Of a DNA stretch of 64,000 bases, positions 23,667 through 34,747 are shown one piece after another. The position numbers were made by a program, and so were the translations under genes. Source of the DNA: Argentina anserina (taxonomy: Eukaryota > Streptophyta > Magnoliopsida > Rosales > Rosaceae); assembly GCF_933775445.1 (NCBI RefSeq), contig NC_065877.1:14570001-14634000 (forward strand), read 5' to 3'. Position 1 is the stretch's first letter; each line of letters starts with the position of its first letter. The notes under the pieces were generated by a model, which did not search any database, had not been told where the DNA came from, and saw only the letters and a program-made list of their open reading frames with translations.

Positions 23667-24935
23667 TAACATGTCACGATATTCAGAGACTACTTTGCTC
23701 ACGTAACATGTATAATTTCATGTATATGAATGAAATTTAATGACAGCGGCAATACCAATTTAGATCTTACTTGTAAGTTTGCCAAATAAACTGCATATAA
23801 TACGATTCTTCTTACACACGTCGAATTTAATGATCATGTGAAATGGTTACTCTCACGATTCCATTGTGAATGACAATTGATTAATCACATGCAAAAACAA
23901 CCATATGTAAAGGATTAGTCAGTTGTAACTATACAAGTCTAATTTAATTTATCTTTGAGTAACAAAAGTAAAAAGTCATATTGTAAAACCAATAAATTAG
24001 ATTTACCGTAGTTATTTAATTTTCATAAAATAGCAAATAGTGAGCAGTAAATATTATTAACTGTCTGATAATTTTTTAAAATTACTTTCGAGTTTTACTA
24101 AAGAGGTAAAATGCCCTTTGGGTTTGTGAGTCGGATAGGATCCGAAGCTTTTAGTCGAGTACGCTGGGTGCAGCACTAGTCCTTCGTCGGAGCAACGACG
24201 ATGCAAGACAAACAGCCGACATCAATAGAGGCTGGGCTTGGGTTGTCTGCCTTGGCTGCTTGAACATCAATCAAGGACGACGTCGATATGAGGAGTACTG
24301 GGCGGATTCTAGTGTCTCCGAACGGAGGCGACGCTAGGGATCGGGCCCGACGTCGTTCTGGGCCATCGATCTGGGTCGGGAAACGGTATGGGTCACCGAT
24401 CTCGTCCATCCGGATCGGACGACCATCAAAGTTGCTTGGAGGCGTCGATTCTGTAGCGTTGGCGTTGAGTCGTCGGAACACTTAGAGGCTAGCGCCGGCT
24501 TGGGTCCGGCATGGGTATATAACTGGCCGTCGATATTTTGAGGCGCATGTCACCATCGTCCGAAATATAGACATCGTCGACGCTAGGTCGAGGCAAGAAG
24601 GTCGATATGGTCTCATGCATCCAGTAGGATGAAGCAAGGTCGTCGGCACGATCTGCAGATCAAGGAACAAGAAGAGGTGCCCAAAGTAAGTTTCTGGGTG
24701 CCTATTAAATTTCAATTTGTTTCTTCTACAAAATTTTTCAGCATAATTTTTCTAGGGTTAGATCTCTCTTTGCCTAAAAACTCAAAGTCAAAGAAAAGTG
24801 TTGATAACTTGTTGTAGGAAATATGGAATTGGTCTACTCATCTTATTGCATAATCCTTTTATACAGGGAGAGTATTACAATGGTAATTACATCGTACATT
24901 ATGATGACAACAATGACTAAACATTACACAATAAC

Positions 24936-25289
24936 TGTGAGTCCCTAAAATGTTTCGTTATTTTCTGATATATAGAACACGCAAACCGACATTTTTACAA
25001 GATTTCAAATAAGTAGTTTAGTAGTGAATTAATTATTAGACTACACATCACCACGAGCACGAGAGTATTTTCGGAATATTTTTTCGATGGTTGGTTTAAT
25101 TTCTATGATTTTCTAAAGATTTCGTGTTTTAAATCTATTTTCAGAAATTCTTTTATTTTCATTTTAAAAATCTGAGCCATCGATCCTAAATCGTGAAATT
25201 TGGGCCGTCCACTATTTTCTATTTGAGGCCCAAGGCCTCAGTCCTGTCGGGGGACTTCTTTTCTCCTTCTTCTTTGTCTCACTGGGCTC

Positions 25290-25330
<41 letters not shown>

Positions 25331-26299
25331 CAAACCCATACATCGGCGGACTTCACCGTCGCCTAAGGCATACCGCTGCCATCCGGCAGACCTAGGCCTT
25401 GGAGCCACCACCATCCTTATCCTCTCCTTCTCCTCTACATTACCCCCCAATTTCATGTGACATTTAAGCCCGATCTCTGCCAAATCGAGAATTGGACAGA
25501 TTGAGCATTTCAAGCTCACCGGCCAGGGTTGCAACTCCGGCGAGTTCTGCTGTTGGGGGTGCTTCGACGAGATCCAACTGCTAAAACTAAATGACGAGAC
25601 GAGCGTGATGAGGACCTAGTAGGCAGCATACGCCTTGGTTTGGCAACAACAGCTTGCGGCCGAGCTCGGGGGAGCACAAAAGCTCTTGACTTTAGATCTC
25701 CGAGTTTTAGAGGTAGCAATCCTACCTCGGTTTCTTTGATTCTTATGATTTTGAACTGTTCTGGATGTTGTGATTCTTATTTTGGTATTACATGTTGGAC
25801 TAGACTTGTTGGAAATCGGATTTAGAGGCCGGATTGGTGATCGGAGATGAGAGGGGTGAAAATCCTGGTTTTACCTAGAGAAAAGTTACCCTTTCTTTGT
25901 TTCACTATGATGTGAAAATATTGGAATACCCCTGTAACTTTCGGTGTTTACAGCCCTGTCCCTGGTAGATTTACTGTGCTAGAAACTTAATATTTTACTC
26001 TTACGGGGTTATTGTTTACGGTTTTATCTTTTAGCAAAGGTTTAAAAAAAAAACTTCAATAGACTTATAAAATGATCTGTAATTTTAATTTTAAAACTTA
26101 AAGTCGGTCCACGTATTAAACTACAAATTATGGTGACGTAAATAATAACATTTATGTATTTTTATTCTCTTTATAGCCTTGTAATTTAGAGTTGATAGGT
26201 AGTCGACACGTCAGGTTGGACGCGTTGGTTGCTTATTAATTCGGGGCTATGACGAATACTGTTACACTCGAGTCCCAGAAATGGTCCCGGGGTGTGACA
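24936..26299 (+). mobile_element. solo LTR, 1364 bp
   Basis: It starts TGTGAGTCCC and ends CGGGGTGTGACA, with a perfect 5-bp duplication ATAAC on both sides (24931-24935 and 26300-26304). The TGTGA...TGACA ends are typical of Ty3/gypsy LTRs. No internal domain is present, so the element was reduced to one LTR by recombination. Inside are a CT microsatellite and a GC-rich leader-like stretch (25330-25700) in which frames such as MATTACGRARGST are chance. The family is not recognised. Confidence 0.8.
25291..25328. repeat. (CT)n microsatellite
   Basis: About 19 CT units inside the solo LTR, probably in its transcript leader. Confidence 0.95.
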
Positions 26300-26304
26300 A
26301 TAAC

Positions 26305-27227
26305 TATTGAGTGTTAATCACTTAATCACCTCTCGTCTGTTTCATTTACGAAGACATATAACGTGTTTTTCCTTCAATAATTACTATACTCAAACTTTGT
26401 GTAGGACTTTGCTCTCGCATTTCCAATACTTTCCATGAAACACCGCCAAAATCCTAGAGGACTTTGAAGTCTTGAAAGATGTGGCTCAGTCTTAAGGTTC
26501 AGCAAAAGCATCAACTTAACATCATGATGTTTAGATACCCAAACGCCCATGATAAAGCCTCAAACGAATCCGAACCCAACGGGAACTCACCGGAAACAAT
26601 TTCCAAGATTAAGGCTAAACAAACCACAGTTTGAGAACATATGGCGGCTGTCGGAGCTCCTGTTAGCTGTTGGCTAGTGTCTCTGCTGCGGCTTTGCTTT
26701 AATGTCGATACCTTCATTGTTCACAATGATCACTGGAATGCTCAGCTAAGCAGTTTTACTCTGTAGCATTAACCGACCGTGTGGCATTGCTCCACGCATT
26801 TACATAGAGACATTGCTTCTTCTACATGTATTTTCCTAATGGGACCGAAGCTAGCTAACAATTGGTGGCAGCCTCAGGCACCACAATTCAGGTGTGCGAT
26901 TTGTCTTGTTTTACATGTGTATAGATTTTATATTACAAAAGAATCCGGTTTAAATCCCAAGAACTTAAGCAATTATAGATAATCTCTGAAAAAACTCACT
27001 TTGAAAATGATTGCAATTGGTTCAAATGTACTCAGATCAACCAACATGAAGGAACCTTTAATTAAATAACATCTTATAATAAAGAAAAATTCTTCTCCAT
27101 ATATGGATCTCTAAATGCACATACACCGTTAATTACTATGAGCGTTTTCAGGGACTACATAATTCCTATCTGGTAGGCTTTTGTTAGGAATATAGAGACT
27201 AATTGTTTCACTGAGATCCACTAGGAT
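26305..27227. other. intergenic DNA
   Basis: About 920 bp with no recognised gene or repeat. The last bases before 27233 (27228-27232, AAATG) are the target duplication of Copia-2. Confidence 0.5.
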
Positions 27228-27232
27228 AAATG

Positions 27233-28232
27233 TGTTGGAAAAATGGTTAATAAATTATTTAAAATCAAATTTTAATTGATTAATTAAATTAAGTTGAACT
27301 TATAATTAATCAAATATGAACATAGATTTGAGTTCTCCATAATGCGGGCTACAAGATCATATGTTTGTTTGTGTAATTTGGTTTGTGGGTGAATAAGAAA
27401 TTGTCACTCAAAGATGACTATTTAGAATGAGGGAAAAGTGTTTGTCCCACATTGGAAAAGAGAAGTATTGAAAAGACTTTATATAAAATCCATTGTGTAT
27501 GGATTGTAAAGTGTGTAAGCCCGCTTATAGCCTCTCGCGCACGTGCAGCGGGGGTGCAAATCTCAGGTCACAAGGGAAACTCGTGTATGCCCGTGCGACC
27601 TGTGGACACGAATGCAACACCGAATTGAGGATCAGAACGCAGATTCTTTTTACATTTCCGAAAATTCGTTTTGAACGTTTCAAATTCTCTTAACTGTTCA
27701 AATTCTTCTCTTGGAGAATTATAACAGATTGAAATCAGTGCTTGTAACATATGTAACTCATATATGTTATGATCTTTTGATTTCTATAACAGCCATCTTA
27801 TTCATTGTTGATTGCAAATCCTCACTGTATAAATAGCCACCATCCTTTCTTTGTAAATCATCCATCGAAAACACAATCTGCTCTCCCACTCTCAATAGTT
27901 CTTAGTTGTTCTCTGGTGATAGAAAGAGGTACATTTCGAGTTCGTTGAGGGTTCTAGTTAGTAGTGCAACTTCCTAGAATTGTTTAGTCGTTGTATCCTA
28001 GGAGACAAGCGCCAAGCATCCTTGCACCGGTAGAGGAGGCGTAAACGTCTTAAGGACAGTGTGGTATCACACATGTCTCGACTAGTTCTTCCATCACCAA
28101 TCGTTTGGTATTTTGGTTGAATTTCTTTTCGTGTTCTTCGTTATTAGAGTTACATGTTTAGTTTCTGCTTTATAATTATTTATAATTTAGTTTATTAAAT
28201 TATATATGCAATATATCACTGTTTCTCTAACA
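27233..28232 (+). repeat. 5' LTR of Copia-2
   Basis: It starts TGTTGGAAAA and ends TTTCTCTAACA. It contains a TATA-like TGTATAAATAG near 27828-27838 and an upstream CCCACATTGGAAAAG block. It is the reverse-complement partner of 17503-18527. Confidence 0.94.
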
Positions 28233-28337
28233 ATCATAAGACGTTTATTTTGATATTGCTTATATAATTTTTATTCTATATTTTCTACAAATTTTCAAGA
28301 AAACTTAGACCTTGTGTGTGTGTTTCAGTTTCCGAAA

Positions 28338-29195
28338 ATGACTAACGGAGAAAATTCTGGAAATGGCAAGGGACCTTTGGTGCCAACTGTGCCTGCTGCT
28401 CCCGCTGTACCTGTCTCAGTATCCCATGGGAAAAAGCATGAGAAGTTCAACTATTTGCATTTCAAGAGGTGGCAACAAAAGATGATGTTTTATCTGACCA
28501 CTTTGAATCTGGCAAGATTTCTGACGAAAAATGCTCCTGAGTTCAAGGAAGATGACCAAGGCGATCAAGCAAAGATTGATGCTGTGAAGGCATGGAATAA
28601 TTCTGATTATTTATGTAGGAATTATATCATGAATGGTCAAGCCGACTCATTGTACAATGTGTACATTAGCATGGGTACGGCAAAGGAGCTATGGAAATCC
28701 TTGGAGAAAAAAATATAAGACCGAGGATGCCGGCGCCAAGAAGTTTATCGTGGGCCGCTTTCTTGATTATAAAATGGTGGATTCCAAGACCGTGATGAGT
28801 CAATTCTCTGAGATTCAGCTAATCCTGCATGAGATTCATGCTGAAGGAATGCAGATAGGTGAAAGTTTTCAAGTGGCATGTGCTATTGAAAAGTTACCAC
28901 CTGCTTGGAAGGACTTCAAGAATTATTTGAAGCACAAGCGAAAGGAAATGACCATGGAGGATCTAGAGGTTAGGCTTCGCATTGAGGAAGAAAACCGAGG
29001 ATTCGAAAAGAAAACATGGATCAATGGCGTCTCTGCCAAGGCAAACATGATGGAACATGGTCAAGGTTCCAAAAACAAGAAAGGCAAGTATCAAGGGTCC
29101 AAGCTGGGGCCGAAATGAGGCATCTCCAAGAAGCCAAGGTTTAAAGGGAAGTGCTACAACTGTGACAAGACTGGTCACAAGTCTGTCGACTGCAA
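28338..29195 (+). pseudogene. gag of Copia-2, frameshifted
   Basis: ATG at 28338 opens MTNGENSGNGKGPLV, followed by the capsid motif FNYLHFKRWQQKMMFYL. An A-run at about 28707-28714 shifts the frame after ELWKSLEKK. The second frame continues KTEDAGAKKFIVGRFLDYKM, LPPAWKDFKNYLKHKRKEM and MEDLEVRLRIEEENR. A TGA at about 29116 lies just before the zinc knuckle CYNCDKTGHKSVDC (29152-29193). This is the UBN2-type gag of copia elements and would form the particle shell. One shift and one stop inactivate it. Confidence 0.9.
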
Positions 29196-29229
29196 CAAAC
29201 CGAAGAGGAACAAAAAGAAGGAGACAAAC

Positions 29230-30616
29230 CTGATTGAAGCTGTCACTCAGGATGTTGCAGACATAAAACTCTGTTGCATGATATCTGAGATGAACATGAT
29301 GGATTCAAACCCCAAGGAATGGTGGATGGACACTGGAGCCACCAAGCATGTCTGTGCTGACAAGAAGATGTTCTCCACCTTCGAACCATCTGAGGAATGG
29401 AAGATTCTATACATGGGGAACTCTGCTATCTCCGCCATCAAGGGGAAAGGAAAGGTGATTCTGAAGATGACCTCTGAAAATGAGGACTCTGAGCAATGTC
29501 CTGTATGTTCCAGAGATCCGCAAGAACCTGATTTCTGGTGCACTGCTGAACTCTCATGGGTTCCGCATAGTGATAGAGTCTGATAAACTTGTTTTATCCA
29601 ATAATGGAATGTTTGTGGGTAAGGGCTATGTATCGGGTGGGATGATCAAAATGAATGTAATGACTATGATCAAGAAAATGAATGAAGCTTCTACTTCCAC
29701 CTACATGATTGAGTCTTCCAATTTATGGCATGGTAGACTAGGACATGTTAATTATGATACTTTGCGAAAGTTAATTAACATGGAACACTTACCAAAATTC
29801 CAAATTGATTCAAAACATAAGTGTGAAACTTGTGTAGAGGCAAAACTGACTAGATCATCTTTCTAAAGTGTTGAAAGAAACAGTGAACCCGTTGATCTGA
29901 TTCATACATATGTGTGTGATTTAAAATCAACGTTATCTAGAGGGAATAATAAATACTTTATTACCTTCATAGATGATAGCACGAAATATTGTTATGTGTA
30001 TTTGTTAAAATGCAAAAGTGAGGCTATAGAGAAGTTCATTCTCTATAAAAATGAGGTTGAGAACCAACTCAACAAGAAAATTAAGGCACTAAGAAGTGAC
30101 CGAGGGGGTAAGTATGAATCGTCATTTGCTGAGATTTGTGCTCAGAATGAGATTATACATCAAATGACTGCTCCATACTCACCACAATCCAATGGTGTAG
30201 CAGAACGCAAAAATCGTACTCTAAAGGATATGATGAATGCTATGCTACTCTGTTCTGGGATGCCACCCAACATGTGGGGAGACGCGATTCTCACGGAAAA
30301 TTACCTTTTAAATAAGGTGCCCAAAAAGAAAGAAGAGAAAACTCCATATGAGTTTTGGAAAGGGAGAAAACCATCCTACAAATACTTACAAGTATGAGGA
30401 TGTTTGGCAAAAGTGAAAATTCCTAAACCTAAAAAAGTGAAGAATGAGCCTAAAACGGTTGATTGCATCTTTATTCGATATGCACATAAAGATACAATAA
30501 TGGAATCGAGAAATGCATCCTTCTTTAAAAATGTATTTACACGGAAGTCTAGAGAGGAATTTAATTCTTCTAAACGGGCACGTGAAGACAACTAAGCCGA
30601 AACTGATGATGCTCAG
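29230..30616 (+). pseudogene. protease and integrase of Copia-2, truncated
   Basis: The protease active site is DTGATKH (from 29329). The pre-integrase domain has LWHGRLGHVNYDTLRKL and CETCVEAKLTRSSF. The integrase begins HTYVCD, where a tyrosine (TAT 29909-29911) replaces the first catalytic aspartate, and continues FITFIDDSTKYCYVYLL, LRSDRGGKYESSF and GVAERKNRTLKDMM. Breaks include a frameshift near 29500, stops near 29866 and 30397, and loss of all sequence past about 30616. Integrase would insert the element cDNA. With the aspartate gone it could not. Confidence 0.9.
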
Positions 30617-31647
30617 GAGTCCTTGTATGAAATAGCAGCACCGCTTTTGGACGTCATGGGGAAGGTATTGGCCTTTCTTCACCTATCCATCCAGTTACCT
30701 GTCTCTACTCTATTCTTATATTAAAACTTCCATTCAGTCAAGATTTTACCTTGGAGAGGTTGGAAATGGTGCTGCCATGAAACTTGTTGTCAACATGATC
30801 ATGGGAAGGTTTTGCTCTAATTTGGACTGGTTATTTCTTCCTTGTTTGGTTGAGTCGATTGATATTCTGACTGTATCCTTTGATCTTTTACACAAATTCT
30901 AGTATGATGGCTTCATTTTCAGAAGGGTTGGTTCTCACTGAGAAAATAGGACTGGACCCAAAAGTACTAGTTGAGGTAATTTCCAAAACAGTATATATCT
31001 CCCTGCCTTACTTTTTCTCTCTCTGACCTGTGAAGTTCCTCATGAATCAATATATCTTTCTTTAATCCGGAATTTGTGATTACAATTTCTTACATGTCTC
31101 CACCTCCTGAGTATTTTACCTCGTATAATAGTGATGGTAGATTTCTTGGGTTAAAGGGGAGGCTTAGGAAAACTGATAATTATGATGTTCTGAATATATA
31201 TATTCTTCTTTCTGCAATAATCAAATTTCATAGTATTGGTATATGTCCCTGTTAGAGTTATAGTTCTAAACATACTTGGATCTCCATGGTACTGCAGGTG
31301 ATCTCACAGGGTGCCATTAGCTTACCAATGTACGCACTCAAAGGCCCATCAATGATTCAATCTCTCTACCCTACCGCGTTCCCCTTGAATCACCAACAAA
31401 AGGTTTGTCAAGTTGCTTTCATTGCGTTTCACGCTGTATAGCCCCTTGAGTACTTGACCTTAAACCGCATGGTTTTGACTTGTGACAGGACATGAGGCTT
31501 GCTCTCGGATTAGCAGAATCTGTTTCCCAATCTACGCCACTTGCAGCAGCTGCAAATGAACTGTACAAGGTAGCAAAGTCACATGGACTCAGCGACGAGG
31601 ACTTCTCAGCAGTCATTGAAGCATTGAAACCGAAGTTGAAGCACTAG
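30617..31647 (+). pseudogene. GLYR2: 3' part of a GLYR2-type glyoxylate/succinic semialdehyde reductase gene (five exons)
   Basis: Five exons with GT-AG introns encode the last 151 residues: from 30617 to 30664, 30738-30808, 30903-30975, 31298-31402 and 31489-31647. The frame is open throughout. It reads SLYEIAAPLLDVMGK, SRFYLGEVGNGAAMKLVVN with the family's catalytic lysine, GLDPKVLVE, GAISLPMYALKGPSMIQS, and ends SHGLSDEDFSAVIEALK. These match plant plastidial glyoxylate reductase 2 of the beta-hydroxyacid dehydrogenase family. The N-terminal Rossmann domain (about 200 residues) is absent; copia sequence joins directly at 30616. Alone it cannot bind NADPH, so I call it a gene fragment, though its splice sites and frame are well kept, suggesting recent capture or selection before truncation. 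Confidence 0.9.
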
Positions 31648-31723
31648 GCGATTATTCAAAAATAAACTGATGAACAAATGGACGATTTGATTGGAACTTG
31701 AGTTTGCCACTCACGGTCTCTTA

Positions 31724-32552
31724 CACTTGAGTTGGTCGTGAGTTGATTGTAGCTAACATGTCCTTGAGCCGTTCCTTCTTTGGAACCGTCGGGTTGACAA
31801 GTTCTTCATGACCCTTCTCTTGCGTGTGGTCGGAAACATTACCAGCATGATTGTCGTTCTTTGCCATTATGTCGAGTTAGCCTCTTGATCGAACTTCATC
31901 TCTGATACCACCGGTCACGAACTTACTCCTTTGTTATGCTACTCGTGCGGCCTTAGTAAGTTCTTTATGCTAAGTCAGCCTTACTCTCGCAATCGCCATG
32001 CTATAACAATTGAAAAGGCAAAGAGGATATCTCTAAAGAGAACTTGTATTAAATAAAGAAAGCTTACAAGTGTTTACAAGTATGCTTGATTACTTCTTGC
32101 TTGATGCCTCAAATGTGAGGAATGCCTTACTATTTATAGGCCTCCACATCCTACCTCAATAGTTCTAGAGAAGTCTAGAACTATGTACAAGTGTAGTTGC
32201 TTCTAGAGAGTTCTACACAAGTCTATACAAGTCTAAGTGATACCGTGAGTATTCTAGAGACTTCCGGAGTGGTCTAGGTCATTGAGCCTCTCCAAGGTTC
32301 TAGAGAGTTCTAAAGATGTCCAAAGGTTCTGAAACCATCTAGAGACTTCTAAGACTTTTCAGAGCCTTCTATGACTCTCTAGAGGCTTCTACGATATTCC
32401 AAAGTCTTCCATAACCTTCTATGACATTCAGAGGGTTCTAAACTCTTCCACATGCTTCCAAAATGCTCAAGTGATCTCTAATACCTTCCTTGAGCCATGC
32501 TGACTTCAGAAATGCCCAAGGAAAATTCTATAAAGGTTGGCGGGGCGTGACA
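31724..32552 (-). mobile_element. 5' end of a Ty3/gypsy chromovirus, minus strand
   Basis: On the minus strand there is an LTR, a primer-binding site TGGTATCAGAG (about 31899-31909) and the first 48 codons of gag (MAKNDNHAGNVSD to ATINSRPTQV, 31867 to 31724). The sequence then breaks in mid-gag. The next gag codons lie at 20650. The outer flank on the minus strand ends CTAG, also found directly after the 3' LTR at 41367. Confidence 0.88.
31915..32552 (-). repeat. 5' LTR of the chromovirus
   Basis: About 638 bp, starting TGTCACGCCCCGCCAACC and ending AAGTTCGTGAC on the minus strand. It has a TATA-like CCTATAAATAG (near 32133-32143). It is the homologue of the LTR that starts at 37079. Many TCTAGA-type words recur inside. 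Confidence 0.9.
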
Positions 32553-33129
32553 CTAGGCTCAACAACATGCAACAACTTATATTCCAGCCCATTTCCACCT
32601 CCACCTCCCTTTGGGGGGAATGACACAACATGTTACCAGAAGCCTCATACTCTTACGATGATTTGATATCGCACATAGATAGACAGGTAGTAGCTAATTA
32701 AAGCAATTGGCTGACCCATTAATTAGTTACTTATTTTTAAAGGTAAATGCCATATATATATATATACATACACACACACCCACACACAAGAAGTTTCAAG
32801 TGCGAACATTTGCACCGTACGGATTCGGCGATTTCAGCGACAGGTGGGGCGCGACAACGAAGCGGAAGGTGCCGGCTGCACTCCTCTCTCCCGACGCTCC
32901 TGTTTGTGTCTGCTGGAGCTGCAGTGACGACTGAAATCTCAAAAATTTTGAAAATTTTAAGTTCTTAGCACCGTGCGGAAATTTAGAGATTCCGACTGCT
33001 ATATGTCGGGATTGCAGCTCCGGACTGGACAAACATGAGCGCTGGGAGAAGGGGAGAACAGCCGGCACCATCGCGCCGTCATTGCGCGTCGCTGGTCATC
33101 GAATCTCGGAATCAGAGTACCTGAAAACT

Positions 33130-33130
<1 letters not shown>

Positions 33131-33169
<39 letters not shown>
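33131..33169. repeat. (TA)n microsatellite
   Basis: About 19 TA units directly left of a small MITE. A shorter TA run (33349-33367) lies directly to its right. Confidence 0.95.
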
Positions 33170-33170
<1 letters not shown>

Positions 33171-33171
<1 letters not shown>

Positions 33172-33348
33172 CTCGTTCACATGGTCAGTAGCTGACCGTG
33201 GAATTCATGCTTAACCACTATTGAATGTAAAACCAAGGGTGAGGAGAATCTTTTGAAATTGAGTTATTTTGTTTCTAGCCCTTAGATTTACATCTAATGG
33301 TGGTTGAACATGAATTTTATTATCAGCTACTGACCGTGTGAACGGGAC
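33171..33348. mobile_element. small MITE inside a TA microsatellite
   Basis: Inverted ends TCTCGTTCACATGGTCAGTA and TACTGACCGTGTGAACGGGA enclose about 178 bp. Inside, AATTCATG and CATGAATT continue the pairing, so much of it folds on itself. TA runs on both sides suggest insertion at TA, as in Tc1/mariner (Stowaway-type) elements. The superfamily is an inference. Confidence 0.7.
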
Positions 33349-34115
33349 TATATATATATATATATATGTATTATTCTATGCAAAATAACAAATCCAAATC
33401 CAAATCATAGGAGGCAGGGAACCTGGACTAGTACTTAATTATTGTTGTGTGAATCCAGAGAGTACAAAGTACTTAATTATTGTTGTGTGAAGTAATTAAC
33501 AATAGCTGAATCTGGTATTTGATTAAGAAGTTTTATTGTTTTCCTAGGTCACGGTTTTCTGCGTCATTTACAATATTGGACGCATCAAAAACTAATTGGT
33601 GCTTGAACATCTTGTCAGACTGCCTTTTCAATTAGCGTTGGATTTGAACTTGATGATTCCACACAAAATTAAGTTCTTACTGACTCGACCACATGTAGAG
33701 GTTAAGTTGCGAGTCATTATATATGTTATGTTATTGTCATTAAAAGAGAAACAGATCAAAAAACCAATAGGTATAATATTACATACGAAACATTTCAAAC
33801 TGAATAGAAAACCATTGTATCATCTGTATGATTTGTATCCTCCAAATTAGTAGGAAGCCAGAATAGGGACTTACTAATCAGGGAGGATGTGGGAGCTCAT
33901 TTATTAATTTGCCTAAATTACTTGTCTCTTGATTTTCTGCGGATGAGCTATCTTCACGGAGACATATACGCTATATTAATCCACTACACAATTCTATAAA
34001 TTTAAATTTATATAGAGGTATCTTCGCGGAGACATATAGTTTTTCAAAATAACATACGCAATTTCGATCTCCCGATCTTTATATATCTTTTGATATCATT
34101 TTCACAGCTTCAAAA

Positions 34116-34500
34116 ATGGCAAATTCCATGCGTTTATTTTCTTCTGGTTTCATCCTCATCTTGCTTTTGGTTGCTATAGGTCTGTTTCTCTTCTCTGTTT
34201 GATAATGTTATATATAAAATGTCAATATATGTCGGAGTTAATTGATTAAAGCCAAACATCTTCAATCTGAACGAAATTGATAGATCGATGTTACTGATAT
34301 ATGCATTTTCTGCAGAGATGGCACCAAAATTCGCCGAGGGTGATGATTCGAAGCCATGCGAGTTTAGGAGCAAGAATTTTAGTGGAATGTGCACCTCAAG
34401 CAAATGTGATTCAACGTGTAAAAAAGAGGGCTCTACTGGAGGTGATTGCCAAGGCTACTATCGTAAATGTTACTGTACCAATAAAAAGCCTTGTAAATAA
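34116..34500 (+). CDS. plant defensin (gamma-thionin, cysteine-stabilised alpha-beta fold)
   Basis: Two exons, 34116-34179 and 34316-34500, joined by a 136-base GT-AG intron, encode 82 residues. The first exon gives a signal peptide (MANSMRLFSSGFILILLLVA), so the product should be secreted. The mature part, starting near KPCEF, has eight cysteines spaced C-X10-C-X4-C-X3-C-X9-C-X6-C-X1-C-X5-C, with the CXXXC and CXC pairs of the defensin fold. A phase-1 intron in the signal region is the family rule. Plant defensins act against fungi and bacteria or in reproduction; the target cannot be told from sequence. It lies in a block that has probably been inverted twice, yet both exons are intact. Which part of its promoter is original is unclear. 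Confidence 0.92.
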
Positions 34501-34747
34501 TTCTGTACAGTGGAGACATACACGAACCCCTTCGTGTTTGCAACTTTGCATCGAATAAATGACCCTCTATTAATTTTTTTTTAAATCCCGTTCTTGTTTT
34601 GTTCTGCTTGATGCACTTGAACCGTACGTCATGCATGGGCGACTTGTTTGGTAATTCCCTTCATATAAATCAATCGACCTTCACAAGGCAGTACAAAATA
34701 ACAAGTGAAGCAGCTCCCTTGTCCTTCCTTCAACGCCACATCATCTG

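Larger units (their letters stand above)
20889..24935. other. AT-rich intergenic DNA with scattered relics
   Basis: Besides the MITE at 21018-21421 and the hairpin at 23568-23666 I see no gene. A minus-strand stretch near 22090-22200 has words such as GGDKN and a WFVPT-like motif in broken frames, which could be a heavily decayed copia integrase-RT linker, but I cannot support it. From 24120 to 24700 the DNA is distinctly GC-rich, with many CGTCG words, and ends in a splice-donor-like GTAAG. It could be the leader of an unrecognised element. Confidence 0.4.
27233..30616 (+). mobile_element. 5' half of Copia-2, plus strand
   Basis: A 1000-bp LTR is followed by gag, protease and integrase of a Ty1/copia element. 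It ends abruptly at about 30616, just past the integrase C-terminal motif SSKRARED, where GLYR2 exon sequence begins in the same frame. The part it lacks (reverse transcriptase to 3' LTR) is at 17503-20649 on the other strand. The AAATG flank matches there. No tRNA-Met primer-binding site follows the LTR; the bases after it are ATCATAAGACG. Confidence 0.93.
32553..34115. other. intergenic DNA upstream of the defensin gene
   Basis: This holds a small MITE (33171-33348), AT microsatellites and a GC-richer stretch (32810-33120) without a recognised product. TATA-like strings at 33993-34015 precede the defensin start. Two imperfect copies of GGAGACATATA (33958 and 34028) lie about 70 bp apart in the same promoter. 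Confidence 0.5.

Noticed and set aside
32810..33120. Short GC-rich open frames near 32700-33070
   Set aside because: Frames exist on both strands without any recognisable domain and lie between microsatellites.
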